A DNA stretch of 64,000 nt from Hyphomicrobiales bacterium. GTDB taxonomy: Bacteria > Pseudomonadota > Alphaproteobacteria > Rhizobiales > Rhizobiaceae. The stretch spans positions 124,001-188,000 of the forward strand of contig UBTF01000006.1 in NCBI GenBank assembly GCA_900468285.1. Reading direction: 5' to 3'. Below, piece by piece: positions 57,851 to 64,000 of the stretch. The position numbers and the translations under genes are program-made. How positions within the stretch are numbered: the first letter of the stretch is position 1; each line of letters starts with the position of its first letter. The notes under the pieces are model-generated. The model saw only the letters and a program-made list of their open reading frames with translations. It was not told the origin of the DNA and did no database searches.

Positions 57851-57926
57851 CACAGTCTTTGACTGTAAATACCCTCCTTGGGTGTTTCCTCCCTAGACTT
57901 GACCGCGCCAAGGCGCGGTTTTTTTT
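57851..57926 (+). ncRNA. mmgR: MmgR (suhB/alpha-r8-type) trans-acting small RNA
   Basis: Three-hairpin RNA of about 76 bases: ACAGTC-TTT-GACTGT (57852-57866); ACCC-TCCTT-GGGT (57871-57883) with a CCUCCUU loop; an unpaired GUUUCCUCCC stretch; and a terminator CCGCGCC-AA-GGCGCGG (57903-57918) with eight T. CU-rich anti-Shine-Dalgarno-like loops and a strong terminator are the hallmarks of the rhizobial MmgR family (Rfam suhB motif), an Hfq-dependent RNA that limits polyhydroxybutyrate granules in Sinorhizobium. The place, divergent from an IMPase-family gene, also fits the original suhB motif. It does not encode protein. Confidence 0.8.
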
Positions 57927-57970
57927 GTCCGCAAATGCTGCGGCCCATACTTCAGAGATTGCGGGGGAGG

Positions 57971-58855
57971 TCACTCGGCGGCAAAGGCCATGTCGAGGGC
58001 GTATTCGGAAACGAACATCGAGAACTGGCGCATGAAGGTGTCCAGTGCGGACTGCACCGCGTAGAATTCCGGTGTCTTCAGCAGCGTCTTTTCGTCCACA
58101 TAGAGCGCCCTGCTGATCTCGATCTGCACTGCATGTAGCGAGCGGATGGGCCTGCCGTAATGCTCGGTGATGAAGCCTCCGGCGTAAGGCTTGTTGCAGA
58201 CCGCGGTAAAGCCCAGTTCTTCCAGGAGATGCAGGGCCGCGCGGGAAATTTCTGCCGATGCGCTGGTGCCGTATCTGTCGCCAATGATGATGTCGGGACG
58301 GACATTGGATCCGGCAAGGCGGATATTGCCCGGCATGGAGTGGCAATCGACCAGAACCGCCATGCCGAAATTGGCGTGGGTGCGTGAAATAAGCTTTCGC
58401 AGGCAGGCATGGTAGGGTTTGTAGATCCGCTCAATGCGGTTCAAACCCTCGTCCACCGGAAGACGGTGGGCGTAGATATCCATATTCTCTGCCACGATGC
58501 GCGGCACGGTGCCGAGACCGCCCGCAACGCGCATGGAGCCGATATTGGCGTAAGAGGGCAGGGCGCCATCGAACATGCGCGGATCGAGCTCATAGGGCTC
58601 GCGGTTTACATCCAGATAGGCGCGCGGAAAGTTGGCTTTCAGCAGTGGCGCGCCGATATCGGTTGCGCCGAAAAACAGTTCATCGACATAATGATCTTCG
58701 GAGCGGCGGATTTCGTAAGCGTTCAATCTCGATGATTCGAGGAACGACACGGGGTAGCATCGACCGCTGTGCGGTGAATTATATACGAACGGAATGCTGT
58801 GAACGGCTGGTTCGTGCACTTCGAAGAGTTCGTACTCGCCCGTGACCCAGTCCAT
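57971..58855 (-). CDS. N-formylglutamate amidohydrolase-family protein
   Basis: Cytosolic hydrolase of 294 residues in the N-formylglutamate amidohydrolase family, which in histidine breakdown releases formate from N-formylglutamate. Motifs: FVYNSPHSGRCYP (His and Ser), LDVNREPYELDPRMF (Arg and Glu), VDCHSMPG (catalytic His) and GGFITEHYGRP. GGGCGGG precedes ATG 58855. No hut genes adjoin it; in rhizobial genomes as I recall it sits by cpdR, as here, so it may act outside histidine use. The stop is 45 bases from the small RNA terminator of the opposite strand. Confidence 0.88.
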   Translation of the reverse strand: MDWVTGEYELFEVHEPAVHSIPFVYNSPHSGRCYPVSFLESSRLNAYEIRRSEDHYVDELFFGATDIGAPLLKANFPRAYLDVNREPYELDPRMFDGALPSYANIGSMRVAGGLGTVPRIVAENMDIYAHRLPVDEGLNRIERIYKPYHACLRKLISRTHANFGMAVLVDCHSMPGNIRLAGSNVRPDIIIGDRYGTSASAEISRAALHLLEELGFTAVCNKPYAGGFITEHYGRPIRSLHAVQIEISRALYVDEKTLLKTPEFYAVQSALDTFMRQFSMFVSEYALDMAFAAE

Positions 58856-59036
58856 CCCGCCCCGTTTACCATGTCATAATTCTGCCAGAAGCATCATGTT
58901 GCCAGTTAAGGCAGAGCAAGTCCATACTGCATCCCAGTCGCCGGAGTCATGATTCTACCGTTCACATGATATTTACTGAAAATGCGGTATGATCGGGATA
59001 AGGTATTCCAATAAAACAGAAGTTACGGTCACTTAA

Positions 59037-59399
59037 ATGGTACAGAAAATTCTTCTCGCTGAAGATGACAATGACATGCGGCGCTTCCTTGTGAAGGCGC
59101 TTGAGAAAGCCGGATACAAGGTTTCCTCCTTCGATAATGGCGCAAGCGCCTATGACCGGCTTCGCGAAGAGCCTTTTTCGCTGCTGCTGACCGATATTGT
59201 CATGCCTGAAATGGACGGCATCGAACTCGCGCGTCGGGCAACCGAACTGGACCCTGACCTCAAGGTCATGTTCATCACCGGTTTTGCAGCCGTTGCACTC
59301 AACGCTGATTCGAAGGCTCCCAAGGACGCAAAGGTCCTTTCCAAGCCTTTCCACCTTCGCGATCTCGTCGACGAAGTGAACAAACTCCTTGTGGCATAA
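59037..59399 (+). CDS. cpdR: Single-domain response regulator CpdR
   Basis: Receiver domain without output domain, 120 residues. Phosphoacceptor Asp53 lies in LLLTDIVMPEMDG; acidic pocket EDDND at 9-13; conserved Thr in MFITGFAA and Lys in LSKPFHL. In Caulobacter and Sinorhizobium, CpdR is the adaptor that, when unphosphorylated, sends ClpXP to the cell pole to degrade CtrA or other regulators; CckA-ChpT phosphorylates it. Asp53 corresponds to the residue mutated in Sinorhizobium studies. No strong ribosome-binding site precedes ATG 59037. tRNA-Val follows 81 bases later. Confidence 0.93.
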   Translation: MVQKILLAEDDNDMRRFLVKALEKAGYKVSSFDNGASAYDRLREEPFSLLLTDIVMPEMDGIELARRATELDPDLKVMFITGFAAVALNADSKAPKDAKVLSKPFHLRDLVDEVNKLLVA

Positions 59400-59438
59400 G
59401 GCTTGTAAAAAAGCTTTCACAAAACCGCAAAAAAGCAG

Positions 59439-59468
59439 TTGACGCTTCATCCGGTTTCGTGATTTATG
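59439..59468 (+). promoter_or_regulatory. Promoter of tRNA-Val
   Basis: TTGACG (59439-59444), 18 bases, TTTATG (59463-59468), with transcription expected near 59475, six bases before the tRNA. Confidence 0.6.
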
Positions 59469-59480
59469 CGCCGCAACGGA

Positions 59481-59555
<75 letters not shown>

Positions 59556-59564
59556 TCCAGTTTC

Positions 59565-59597
59565 AAAAAGGCTTTCGGGAAACCGGAAGCCTTTTTT
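59565..59597 (+). terminator. Terminator after tRNA-Val
   Basis: Twelve-bp stem AAAGGCTTTCGG / CCGGAAGCCTTT (one G-T pair), GAAA loop, followed by T-run. It begins 10 bases after the tRNA. Confidence 0.85.
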
Positions 59598-59726
59598 GGT
59601 TTCAGGCAGTTAGGCGCAGGAGATCGTGCCTTTCCATCACGGTTCCGGCCGTCCGCTCCGATACAATCGCCATTCCCAATTTTACCTGTGCTATAGGTGG
59701 CTGCTATCCGCATAAGGAACAGAGCC

Positions 59727-59966
59727 ATGGCCAAAGTCAAACTGATCGTTCTCGCCGCCTACAAGGCCGATGACGAGGGAAATATGGTCGAGGCATTCGA
59801 GCCAAGGCAGATGCCGACGGAAGAGCGCGCCGTGCGTGAGGGGAAATCACTGGCAAGCCAGTATGACGGCGTCCTGGCCTGGGCGCGCGATGCCGACCCG
59901 GATCTCGGCGAATACGGCCCTCCGGTGATTATCTACCAGCACGGCGAAATTCCCGATATTGGGTGA
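59727..59966 (+). CDS. Small conserved-looking cytosolic protein of unknown function
   Basis: Seventy-nine residues, MAKVKLIVLAAYKADDEGNM..., with no signal peptide or helix. It is rich in acidic residues and contains LAWARDADPDLGEYGPPVIIY near the C terminus, probably an alpha/beta fold. AAGGAAC before ATG 59727 supports expression. I believe similar short proteins occur in other Rhizobiales but cannot name a family. It stands alone between the tRNA terminator and the convergent thioesterase. Confidence 0.65.
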   Translation: MAKVKLIVLAAYKADDEGNMVEAFEPRQMPTEERAVREGKSLASQYDGVLAWARDADPDLGEYGPPVIIYQHGEIPDIG

Positions 59967-60049
59967 GATGTGGTTCGATAGAGGTCCGGATCTGCGTAGC
60001 AGATGGTACCGACACGCAGCCGTACAGGCGGTTTAGATGTGCGAACCGT

Positions 60050-60448
60050 TTACGCGATGTCCCGCTGCACCGCTCTCGGGTTCCCCGCTTCATCCACCGC
60101 CACCATGATGAAAACCGCTTCGGTGACCTTTTCGCGGGATTGCTGCGAGTGGCGGCGGGTCCATGCTTCGATTTTGAGGGTGATGGAGGTGCGCCCGACT
60201 TTTTCGATGCGGGTGTAGACGCAGAGTGTGTCACCGATCTTGACCGGTTTCTTGAAAACGATTTCGTGGACGGCAACCGTGACGGTGCGCCCGCCTGCAA
60301 CGTCATTGGCGCGGACGAAGGCTGCAAGGTCCATCTGTGACATGACCCAACCGCCGAAAATGTCGCCTGCCGGGTTGGCGTCGGCGGGCATTGCGAGCGT
60401 GCGCAGGGTCATTTCCATATCTGCGGGCGGTTGTAGTTCCAATTCCAT
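60050..60448 (-). CDS. Acyl-CoA thioesterase (YciA-type hot-dog)
   Basis: Hot-dog thioesterase of 132 residues that hydrolyses acyl-CoA esters. PADANPAGDIFGGWVMSQMD contains the catalytic Asn and Asp pattern of the YciA group (N-x-x-G-x-x-F/L-G-G-x-x-m-x-x-m-D), and VAVHEIVFKKPVKIGD is the central strand. ATG 60448 gives the family length; a longer frame to 60583 has no support. Weak ribosome-binding site. Neighbours NfeD and SPFH lie upstream on the same strand with a 157-base gap. Confidence 0.92.
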   Translation of the reverse strand: MELELQPPADMEMTLRTLAMPADANPAGDIFGGWVMSQMDLAAFVRANDVAGGRTVTVAVHEIVFKKPVKIGDTLCVYTRIEKVGRTSITLKIEAWTRRHSQQSREKVTEAVFIMVAVDEAGNPRAVQRDIA

Positions 60449-60605
60449 TGTTGAAAACCCTTGGCTGTGGTCTGGCAATAAACAATGCCTACAGCATGGG
60501 CAGCCCGGGAAGCATTGATTTTCCGGAAGACAAGAGATGCACCTGCCGCATGTTGCTGCAGCAAGACGGCTGGGCAGGCTCACCCGCCAGAGGATGAACG
60601 CCAGA

Positions 60606-61070
60606 TCAGTTCAGGATCGCCTCGACGGTCAGCGTCCGTCCATGGGCGGAGGCGATGCGCACGCGGGTGCCCGCCGGTGCGTCTTCGCCCTGCACGGGCC
60701 ACCATGTATCGTCCAGCTTGATGCGGCCTCGCCCCTCGCTGATGGGCTCGTGGAGCGTGGCGGTGCGGCCTATGAGGCTGGCTTCACGCTGGTTGAGGAA
60801 GGGCTCATCGGTTTTGGCGTGGTTGCGGCCATAATAACGGCGGCCAAGCAGTGCGAAGGCAACGGAGAGGACGGCGAACAACAGCAGTTGCACATGCCAG
60901 CTCCACAGAGCCGTATCCCAGAGCGCAAGCGACACTGCTCCGATGACGAGGGCTGCCGCACCAATCCAGATGAGGAAGACGCCGGGGGCGACGAGTTCGG
61001 CGGCCAAGAGGAGGGCGGCCAGTATCCACCAGCTCCACGGGCCGAGATCGGTGACGAGGCTGGCAATCAT
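60606..61070 (-). CDS. NfeD-family membrane protein
   Basis: 154 residues: three N-terminal helices (WWILAALLLAAELVAPGVFLIWIG..., LWSWHVQLLLFAVLSVAFALLG) and a C-terminal OB-fold domain (GRTATLHEPISEGRGRIKLDDTWWPVQGED). Short NfeD proteins pair with SPFH proteins in membrane microdomains; here the gene starts one base past the SPFH stop, so the two are co-translated. Acts at the inner membrane, probably in membrane quality control; the exact role is unsettled in the family. Confidence 0.92.
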   Translation of the reverse strand: MIASLVTDLGPWSWWILAALLLAAELVAPGVFLIWIGAAALVIGAVSLALWDTALWSWHVQLLLFAVLSVAFALLGRRYYGRNHAKTDEPFLNQREASLIGRTATLHEPISEGRGRIKLDDTWWPVQGEDAPAGTRVRIASAHGRTLTVEAILN

Positions 61071-61071
61071 G

Positions 61072-62136
61072 TCAGCGCTCCGTGGATGGGCCGAACGGGT
61101 TGTTGGGGATCGTCACGTTGATGGTCTGTGCCGACGGGCGGCTGGAGGTAGGCGGGACGGAGCTGCGCTGTTTTGCCGAGGCGGCTGTGTCGGACGTGGA
61201 CTGTGCATCGCTGTCGCGACCGAAGACTTCCTTGGCGATGGCGCCGATGCCGCCGAGAGAGCCAATCAGAGACGAGGCTTCCATCGGCATCAGGACGATC
61301 TTGGAGTTTTTCGCGGTGCCGATGGCGGTCATCGCTTCGGTGTATTTCTGCGCGATGAAGTAGTTGATGGCGTGGATATCACCGGCTGCAATCGCTTCAG
61401 ACACCATGCGGGTGGCATTGGCTTCAGCTTCGGCCAGACGCTCACGCGCTTCGGCATCGCGGAAGGCTGCTTCGCGCTGGCCCTCGGCCTCCAGAATGGC
61501 GGATTGCTTGGCGCCTTCTGCCCGCAGGATCTGAGCGGCGCGCGAGCCCTCGGCTTCCAGAACCTGCGCGCGCTTCTCACGCTCGGCCTTCATCTGCCGG
61601 GCCATGGAATCCACGAGGTCCTTCGGCGGGGCGATATCCTTGATTTCGATGCGGGTGACCTTGATGCCCCATGGGCCAACGGCCTCATCCACCACGCGCA
61701 ACAGGCGGTCATTGATGGCATCGCGGTTGGACAGCAGCTCATCGAGATCCATCGAGCCCATGACCGAGCGGATATTGGTCATGGTGAGGTTCTGGATCGC
61801 AGATTGCAGATCGGTGATCTGGTAGGCAGCCTGCGCTGCGTTCAGGACCTGATAGAAGGCAACGGCGTCTGCGGATACGCTGGCATTGTCCTTGGTGATG
61901 ACTTCCTGGGTGGGAATATCCAGCACCTGCTCCATCACGTTCAGCTTGGCACCGACGCGCTCGATATAGGGCGTAAGAATGTTGAGGCCGGGTTCCATGG
62001 TGCGGGTGTAGCGCCCGAAGCGCTCCACCGTGTAGCGATAACCCTGCGGCACCGTCTTGATGCCTGCAAACAGCGTGAGAATGACGAGCCCCACAACGAC
62101 GATCACGACAATATCGAAACCACCCAGATCAAACAT
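61072..62136 (-). CDS. SPFH/Band 7 membrane protein (QmcA-like)
   Basis: Stomatin-like inner-membrane scaffold of about 354 residues. N-terminal helix (DIVVIVVVGLVILTLFAG), SPFH domain (VPQGYRYTVERFGRYTRTMEPGLNILTPYIERV...), and a long Ala/Glu-rich coiled coil (EREKRAQVLEAEGSRAAQIL, EAEGQREAAFRDAEARERLA) that forms oligomers. C terminus Pro/Ser-rich. The ATG at 62136 has AGGGAG 8 bases before it and is preferred over 62142. It forms a pair with the NfeD gene; HemH follows on the same strand upstream. Likely part of membrane microdomains. Confidence 0.93.
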   Translation of the reverse strand: MFDLGGFDIVVIVVVGLVILTLFAGIKTVPQGYRYTVERFGRYTRTMEPGLNILTPYIERVGAKLNVMEQVLDIPTQEVITKDNASVSADAVAFYQVLNAAQAAYQITDLQSAIQNLTMTNIRSVMGSMDLDELLSNRDAINDRLLRVVDEAVGPWGIKVTRIEIKDIAPPKDLVDSMARQMKAEREKRAQVLEAEGSRAAQILRAEGAKQSAILEAEGQREAAFRDAEARERLAEAEANATRMVSEAIAAGDIHAINYFIAQKYTEAMTAIGTAKNSKIVLMPMEASSLIGSLGGIGAIAKEVFGRDSDAQSTSDTAASAKQRSSVPPTSSRPSAQTINVTIPNNPFGPSTER

Positions 62137-62178
62137 CGCCATCTCCCTCTATGCTGTCATGTCTTGTGTCGGCTGGGG

Positions 62179-63228
62179 TTACACCCAGCCCTGCAGCTCC
62201 CTGCGTACAACTTTCTCGAGAACCCGCATACCCTCAGAACTGTCATTCAGGCATGGAATGTGGGAAAACTTCTCGCCGCCATTGTGGTGGAAGATCTCGC
62301 CAGCTTCGCCCGCGATTTCTTCCAGCGTTTCCAGACAGTCGGAGACGAAGCCCGGATTCATCACGGCAATGCGCTTGACGCCTTCCTTGGCCAGCCGCTC
62401 CACCGTCTTGTCGGTATAGGGCTGCAGCCACTCTTCCGGCCCGAAACGGGACTGAAAGGTGATCATGAAGCGGTCCTTGTCGAGCCCCAGCTTTTCACGC
62501 AGCAGGCGACCCGTCTTCATGCACTGGCAATGGTAGGGATCGCCCTTCTTGAAGTAGGATTGCGGAATGCCGTGGAAGGAGGCGATGATCTTTTCCGGCT
62601 CCCAATCCAGCGTCGCCAGATGGGCTTTGACGGAGTTGGCGAGAGCATCGATGTAAGTTTCGTCATCGTGATAGGGCGGGACGGTACGAAGCGCTGGCTG
62701 CCAGCGCTGCTTCATCAGATATTCGAAGGCCTTGTCGTTGACGGTAGCAGTCGTTGCCGCCGCAAATTGCGGATAGAGCGGAAACAGCAGGATTTTTTCA
62801 CAGCCTTGCGCCTTCAGTGCGTCCATGCGTTCGGCAATGCTCGGCTTGCCGTAGCGCATTCCCCAATCGACGACGACATTGGGCAGGTCGGTAAGCATCT
62901 TCGCCAATGCCTCACCCTGATTGCGGGTGTAGGTGCGCAGATAGCTTTCGTTCAGTTCATGGTTCCAGATTTCCTCATAGGCCTTGCCAACCTTCTGCGG
63001 CCGCTTGTTCAGCACGATGCCGTAGAGAATAGGGTACCAGAACAGGCGCGACCACTCGATGACGCGCTTGTCGCTGAGGAACTCTGCCAGATAGCGGCGC
63101 ATGGATTTGTAATCCGTGCCATCGGGCGTGCCGAGGTTGACGAGGAGAACGCCGACCTTGCCGAAGGCAACCTTCGGGTGATCTGCGGGGAAATGCGCCG
63201 TCTGAAGCGTGGAATTGTCTGCGATCAT
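62179..63228 (-). CDS. hemH: Ferrochelatase
   Basis: Inserts Fe2+ into protoporphyrin IX, last step of heme synthesis; membrane-associated. About 349 residues; GVLLVNLGTPDGTDYKSMRR and WSRLFWYPILYGIVL at the N terminus, the catalytic His in IIASFHGIPQSYFKKGDPY, and FQSRFGPEEWLQPYTD with the conserved Glu of the C-terminal FSxxGxP-type region. ATG 63228 has AGGA 8 bases upstream; a longer start at 63264 is also possible. Only a half-site resembling an iron-control element lies upstream, so Irr control is not shown. Same direction as SPFH-NfeD, 43 bases apart. Confidence 0.95.
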   Translation of the reverse strand: MIADNSTLQTAHFPADHPKVAFGKVGVLLVNLGTPDGTDYKSMRRYLAEFLSDKRVIEWSRLFWYPILYGIVLNKRPQKVGKAYEEIWNHELNESYLRTYTRNQGEALAKMLTDLPNVVVDWGMRYGKPSIAERMDALKAQGCEKILLFPLYPQFAAATTATVNDKAFEYLMKQRWQPALRTVPPYHDDETYIDALANSVKAHLATLDWEPEKIIASFHGIPQSYFKKGDPYHCQCMKTGRLLREKLGLDKDRFMITFQSRFGPEEWLQPYTDKTVERLAKEGVKRIAVMNPGFVSDCLETLEEIAGEAGEIFHHNGGEKFSHIPCLNDSSEGMRVLEKVVRRELQGWV

Positions 63229-63360
63229 GAAATCGTCCTGAACCTGCATTGTCTGGTCAGCCATACGCCAAGACCATCGTGTTGGATCATCTTGTAGAGC
63301 ATCGATCCCACAATCTGAATTGAATTCTTGAGTTTAGAACGTGACATTTCAACGCGACTG

Positions 63361-63395
63361 AAAAACAAAGGCCGGCCCGCATGGCGGACCGGCCT
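63361..63395 (-). terminator. Terminator of the 5'-nucleotidase gene
   Basis: Twelve-bp stem AGGCCGGCCCGC / GCGGACCGGCCT (one G-T pair, 63369-63395), then TTGTTTTT on the minus strand, 18 bases past the stop. Confidence 0.85.
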
Positions 63396-63413
63396 GATTT
63401 CGATGCGCTATGG

Positions 63414-64000
63414 TCAGTTGGCAGGAACGGTCAGCTCATCACCAATCTCGATGTGGTTCGGACGCTTCAGCGCATTTGCTTCGGCAATCTTCTTCCATTC
63501 GGTGCCATTGCCGTATTTCTCTGCGGCAATTTTCCAGAGAGAATCCCCACGGGCCACGACATATTTCCCAGAAGCAGGAGCCGTGGGTGCAGGCGCGGCT
63601 GTGGTTGTCGCCGGTGCCGGGGTTGTGGCGGCTGGCGCTGTTGCAGTGGCAGGTGCAGGCGCGGTTGCCGCCGGGGCCTGTGCTGTCGTTCCCGGAGCCG
63701 TCGCGGCAGGGGCGGCAGCTGCGGGCTTGGCTTCCTTTGGTGGAGCCACATAGTCGGCAGGCGTCACATCCATCACGCGGCCATCGGTGTAAGGCTTGTA
63801 GGGGCTGTGCGCGCCGATATAGGCGGCGACGGCATCTTCAAGGCTTGGTCCGAAATCGTAAGGGTTGATGGCCTTGGTTGCGAAGGTCTTGAAGCCATCG
63901 CCGCCGGTGCGGGTGTAGTTGTTGGTCACCACGCCATAGGTCTTTTCCGGGTCGAGCTTGACGAAGGCGTCGCCTTCCTTGACCTCGACGGAAACGATGC
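63414..64000 (-). CDS. 5'-nucleotidase C-terminal part with LysM domain (partial at right edge)
   Basis: C-terminal 195 residues of a larger protein; the frame is open to base 64000. The first part (VSVEVKEGDAFVKLDPE, then YGVVTNNYTRTGGDGFKTF) is the end of the C-terminal domain of the UshA-type metallophosphatase/5'-nucleotidase, which removes phosphate from nucleotides in the periplasm. A linker of about 60 residues made of Ala, Pro and Thr follows. The last 50 residues are a LysM domain (YVVARGDSLWKIAAEKYGNG...ANALKRPNHIEIGDELTVP), which should hold the enzyme on peptidoglycan. The N-terminal metal site is outside the window. Confidence 0.9.
   Translation of the reverse strand, partial: IVSVEVKEGDAFVKLDPEKTYGVVTNNYTRTGGDGFKTFATKAINPYDFGPSLEDAVAAYIGAHSPYKPYTDGRVMDVTPADYVAPPKEAKPAAAAPAATAPGTTAQAPAATAPAPATATAPAATTPAPATTTAAPAPTAPASGKYVVARGDSLWKIAAEKYGNGTEWKKIAEANALKRPNHIEIGDELTVPAN

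Noticed and set aside
60943..63297. A 784-codon plus-strand open frame opposite NfeD, SPFH and hemH
   Set aside because: It runs through three genuine genes on the other strand and has no recognisable domain.
63331..63348. Iron-control-element-like TTTAGAA upstream of hemH
   Set aside because: Only one half-site is present; the second half of the Irr dyad is missing.

Overview
The window looks like chromosomal DNA of a Hyphomicrobiales (Rhizobiales) alphaproteobacterium close to the Rhizobiaceae or Brucellaceae. This rests on the gene set: a glgP-glgB-glgC-glgA-pgm-glgX glycogen cluster, a heterotetrameric sarcosine oxidase operon, a single-domain CpdR regulator beside tRNA-Val, a proteobacterial aa3-oxidase subunit IV protein, a divergent MmgR/suhB-type small RNA beside an inositol-monophosphatase-family gene, and a long leader before a fold-III ornithine decarboxylase. 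Genus cannot be fixed from the sequence alone. I see no insertion sequence, prophage, integrase, CRISPR array or rRNA. Most genes are intact; the only partial one runs off the right edge.

Layout. 0-9 kb: a small membrane protein, a NicO-type metal transporter with its DUF1007 partner, a LysR regulator, a long structured leader with ornithine decarboxylase, a GNAT enzyme, a chemoreceptor and an OmpW porin. 9-20 kb: a WD40 protein and a His-rich CobW GTPase, a creatininase-family hydrolase divergent from a MarR regulator, a LacI regulator with a 2-hydroxyacid dehydrogenase, a class I glutamine amidotransferase-like hydrolase, and a TRAP transporter whose binding-protein gene converges on its permease genes. 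20-26 kb: an aa3-oxidase subunit IV protein, an ABC exporter, a D,D-carboxypeptidase, a cupredoxin, a TPR lipoprotein and rpsU.

26-31.5 kb is the soxBDAG operon, with an extra exported two-cysteine protein (YebY/DUF2511-like) between soxB and soxD. Then come a LysE exporter, an APC permease, a small two-helix protein and a MaoC/NodN-like dehydratase. 34.9-46.1 kb is the glycogen cluster, with five tightly packed genes and glgX 238 bases further on. An orphan TadG-like von Willebrand protein follows.

47.8-54.4 kb is a three-gene operon: a transglutaminase-DUF2126 protein, a circularly permuted ATP-grasp fused to an alpha-E domain, and a second transglutaminase-like protein. Comparative genomics has noted this combination as a probable peptide-forming or peptide-modifying system, but its product is unknown. 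A divergent SbmA/YddA-like transporter beside it has lost every ATPase signature motif. This pair is the most interesting part of the window.

56.8-64 kb: a histidinol-phosphatase-type phosphatase, the small RNA, an N-formylglutamate amidohydrolase-family protein, cpdR, tRNA-Val(GAC), a thioesterase, an NfeD-SPFH pair, ferrochelatase, and the C-terminal end of a 5'-nucleotidase with a LysM tail.
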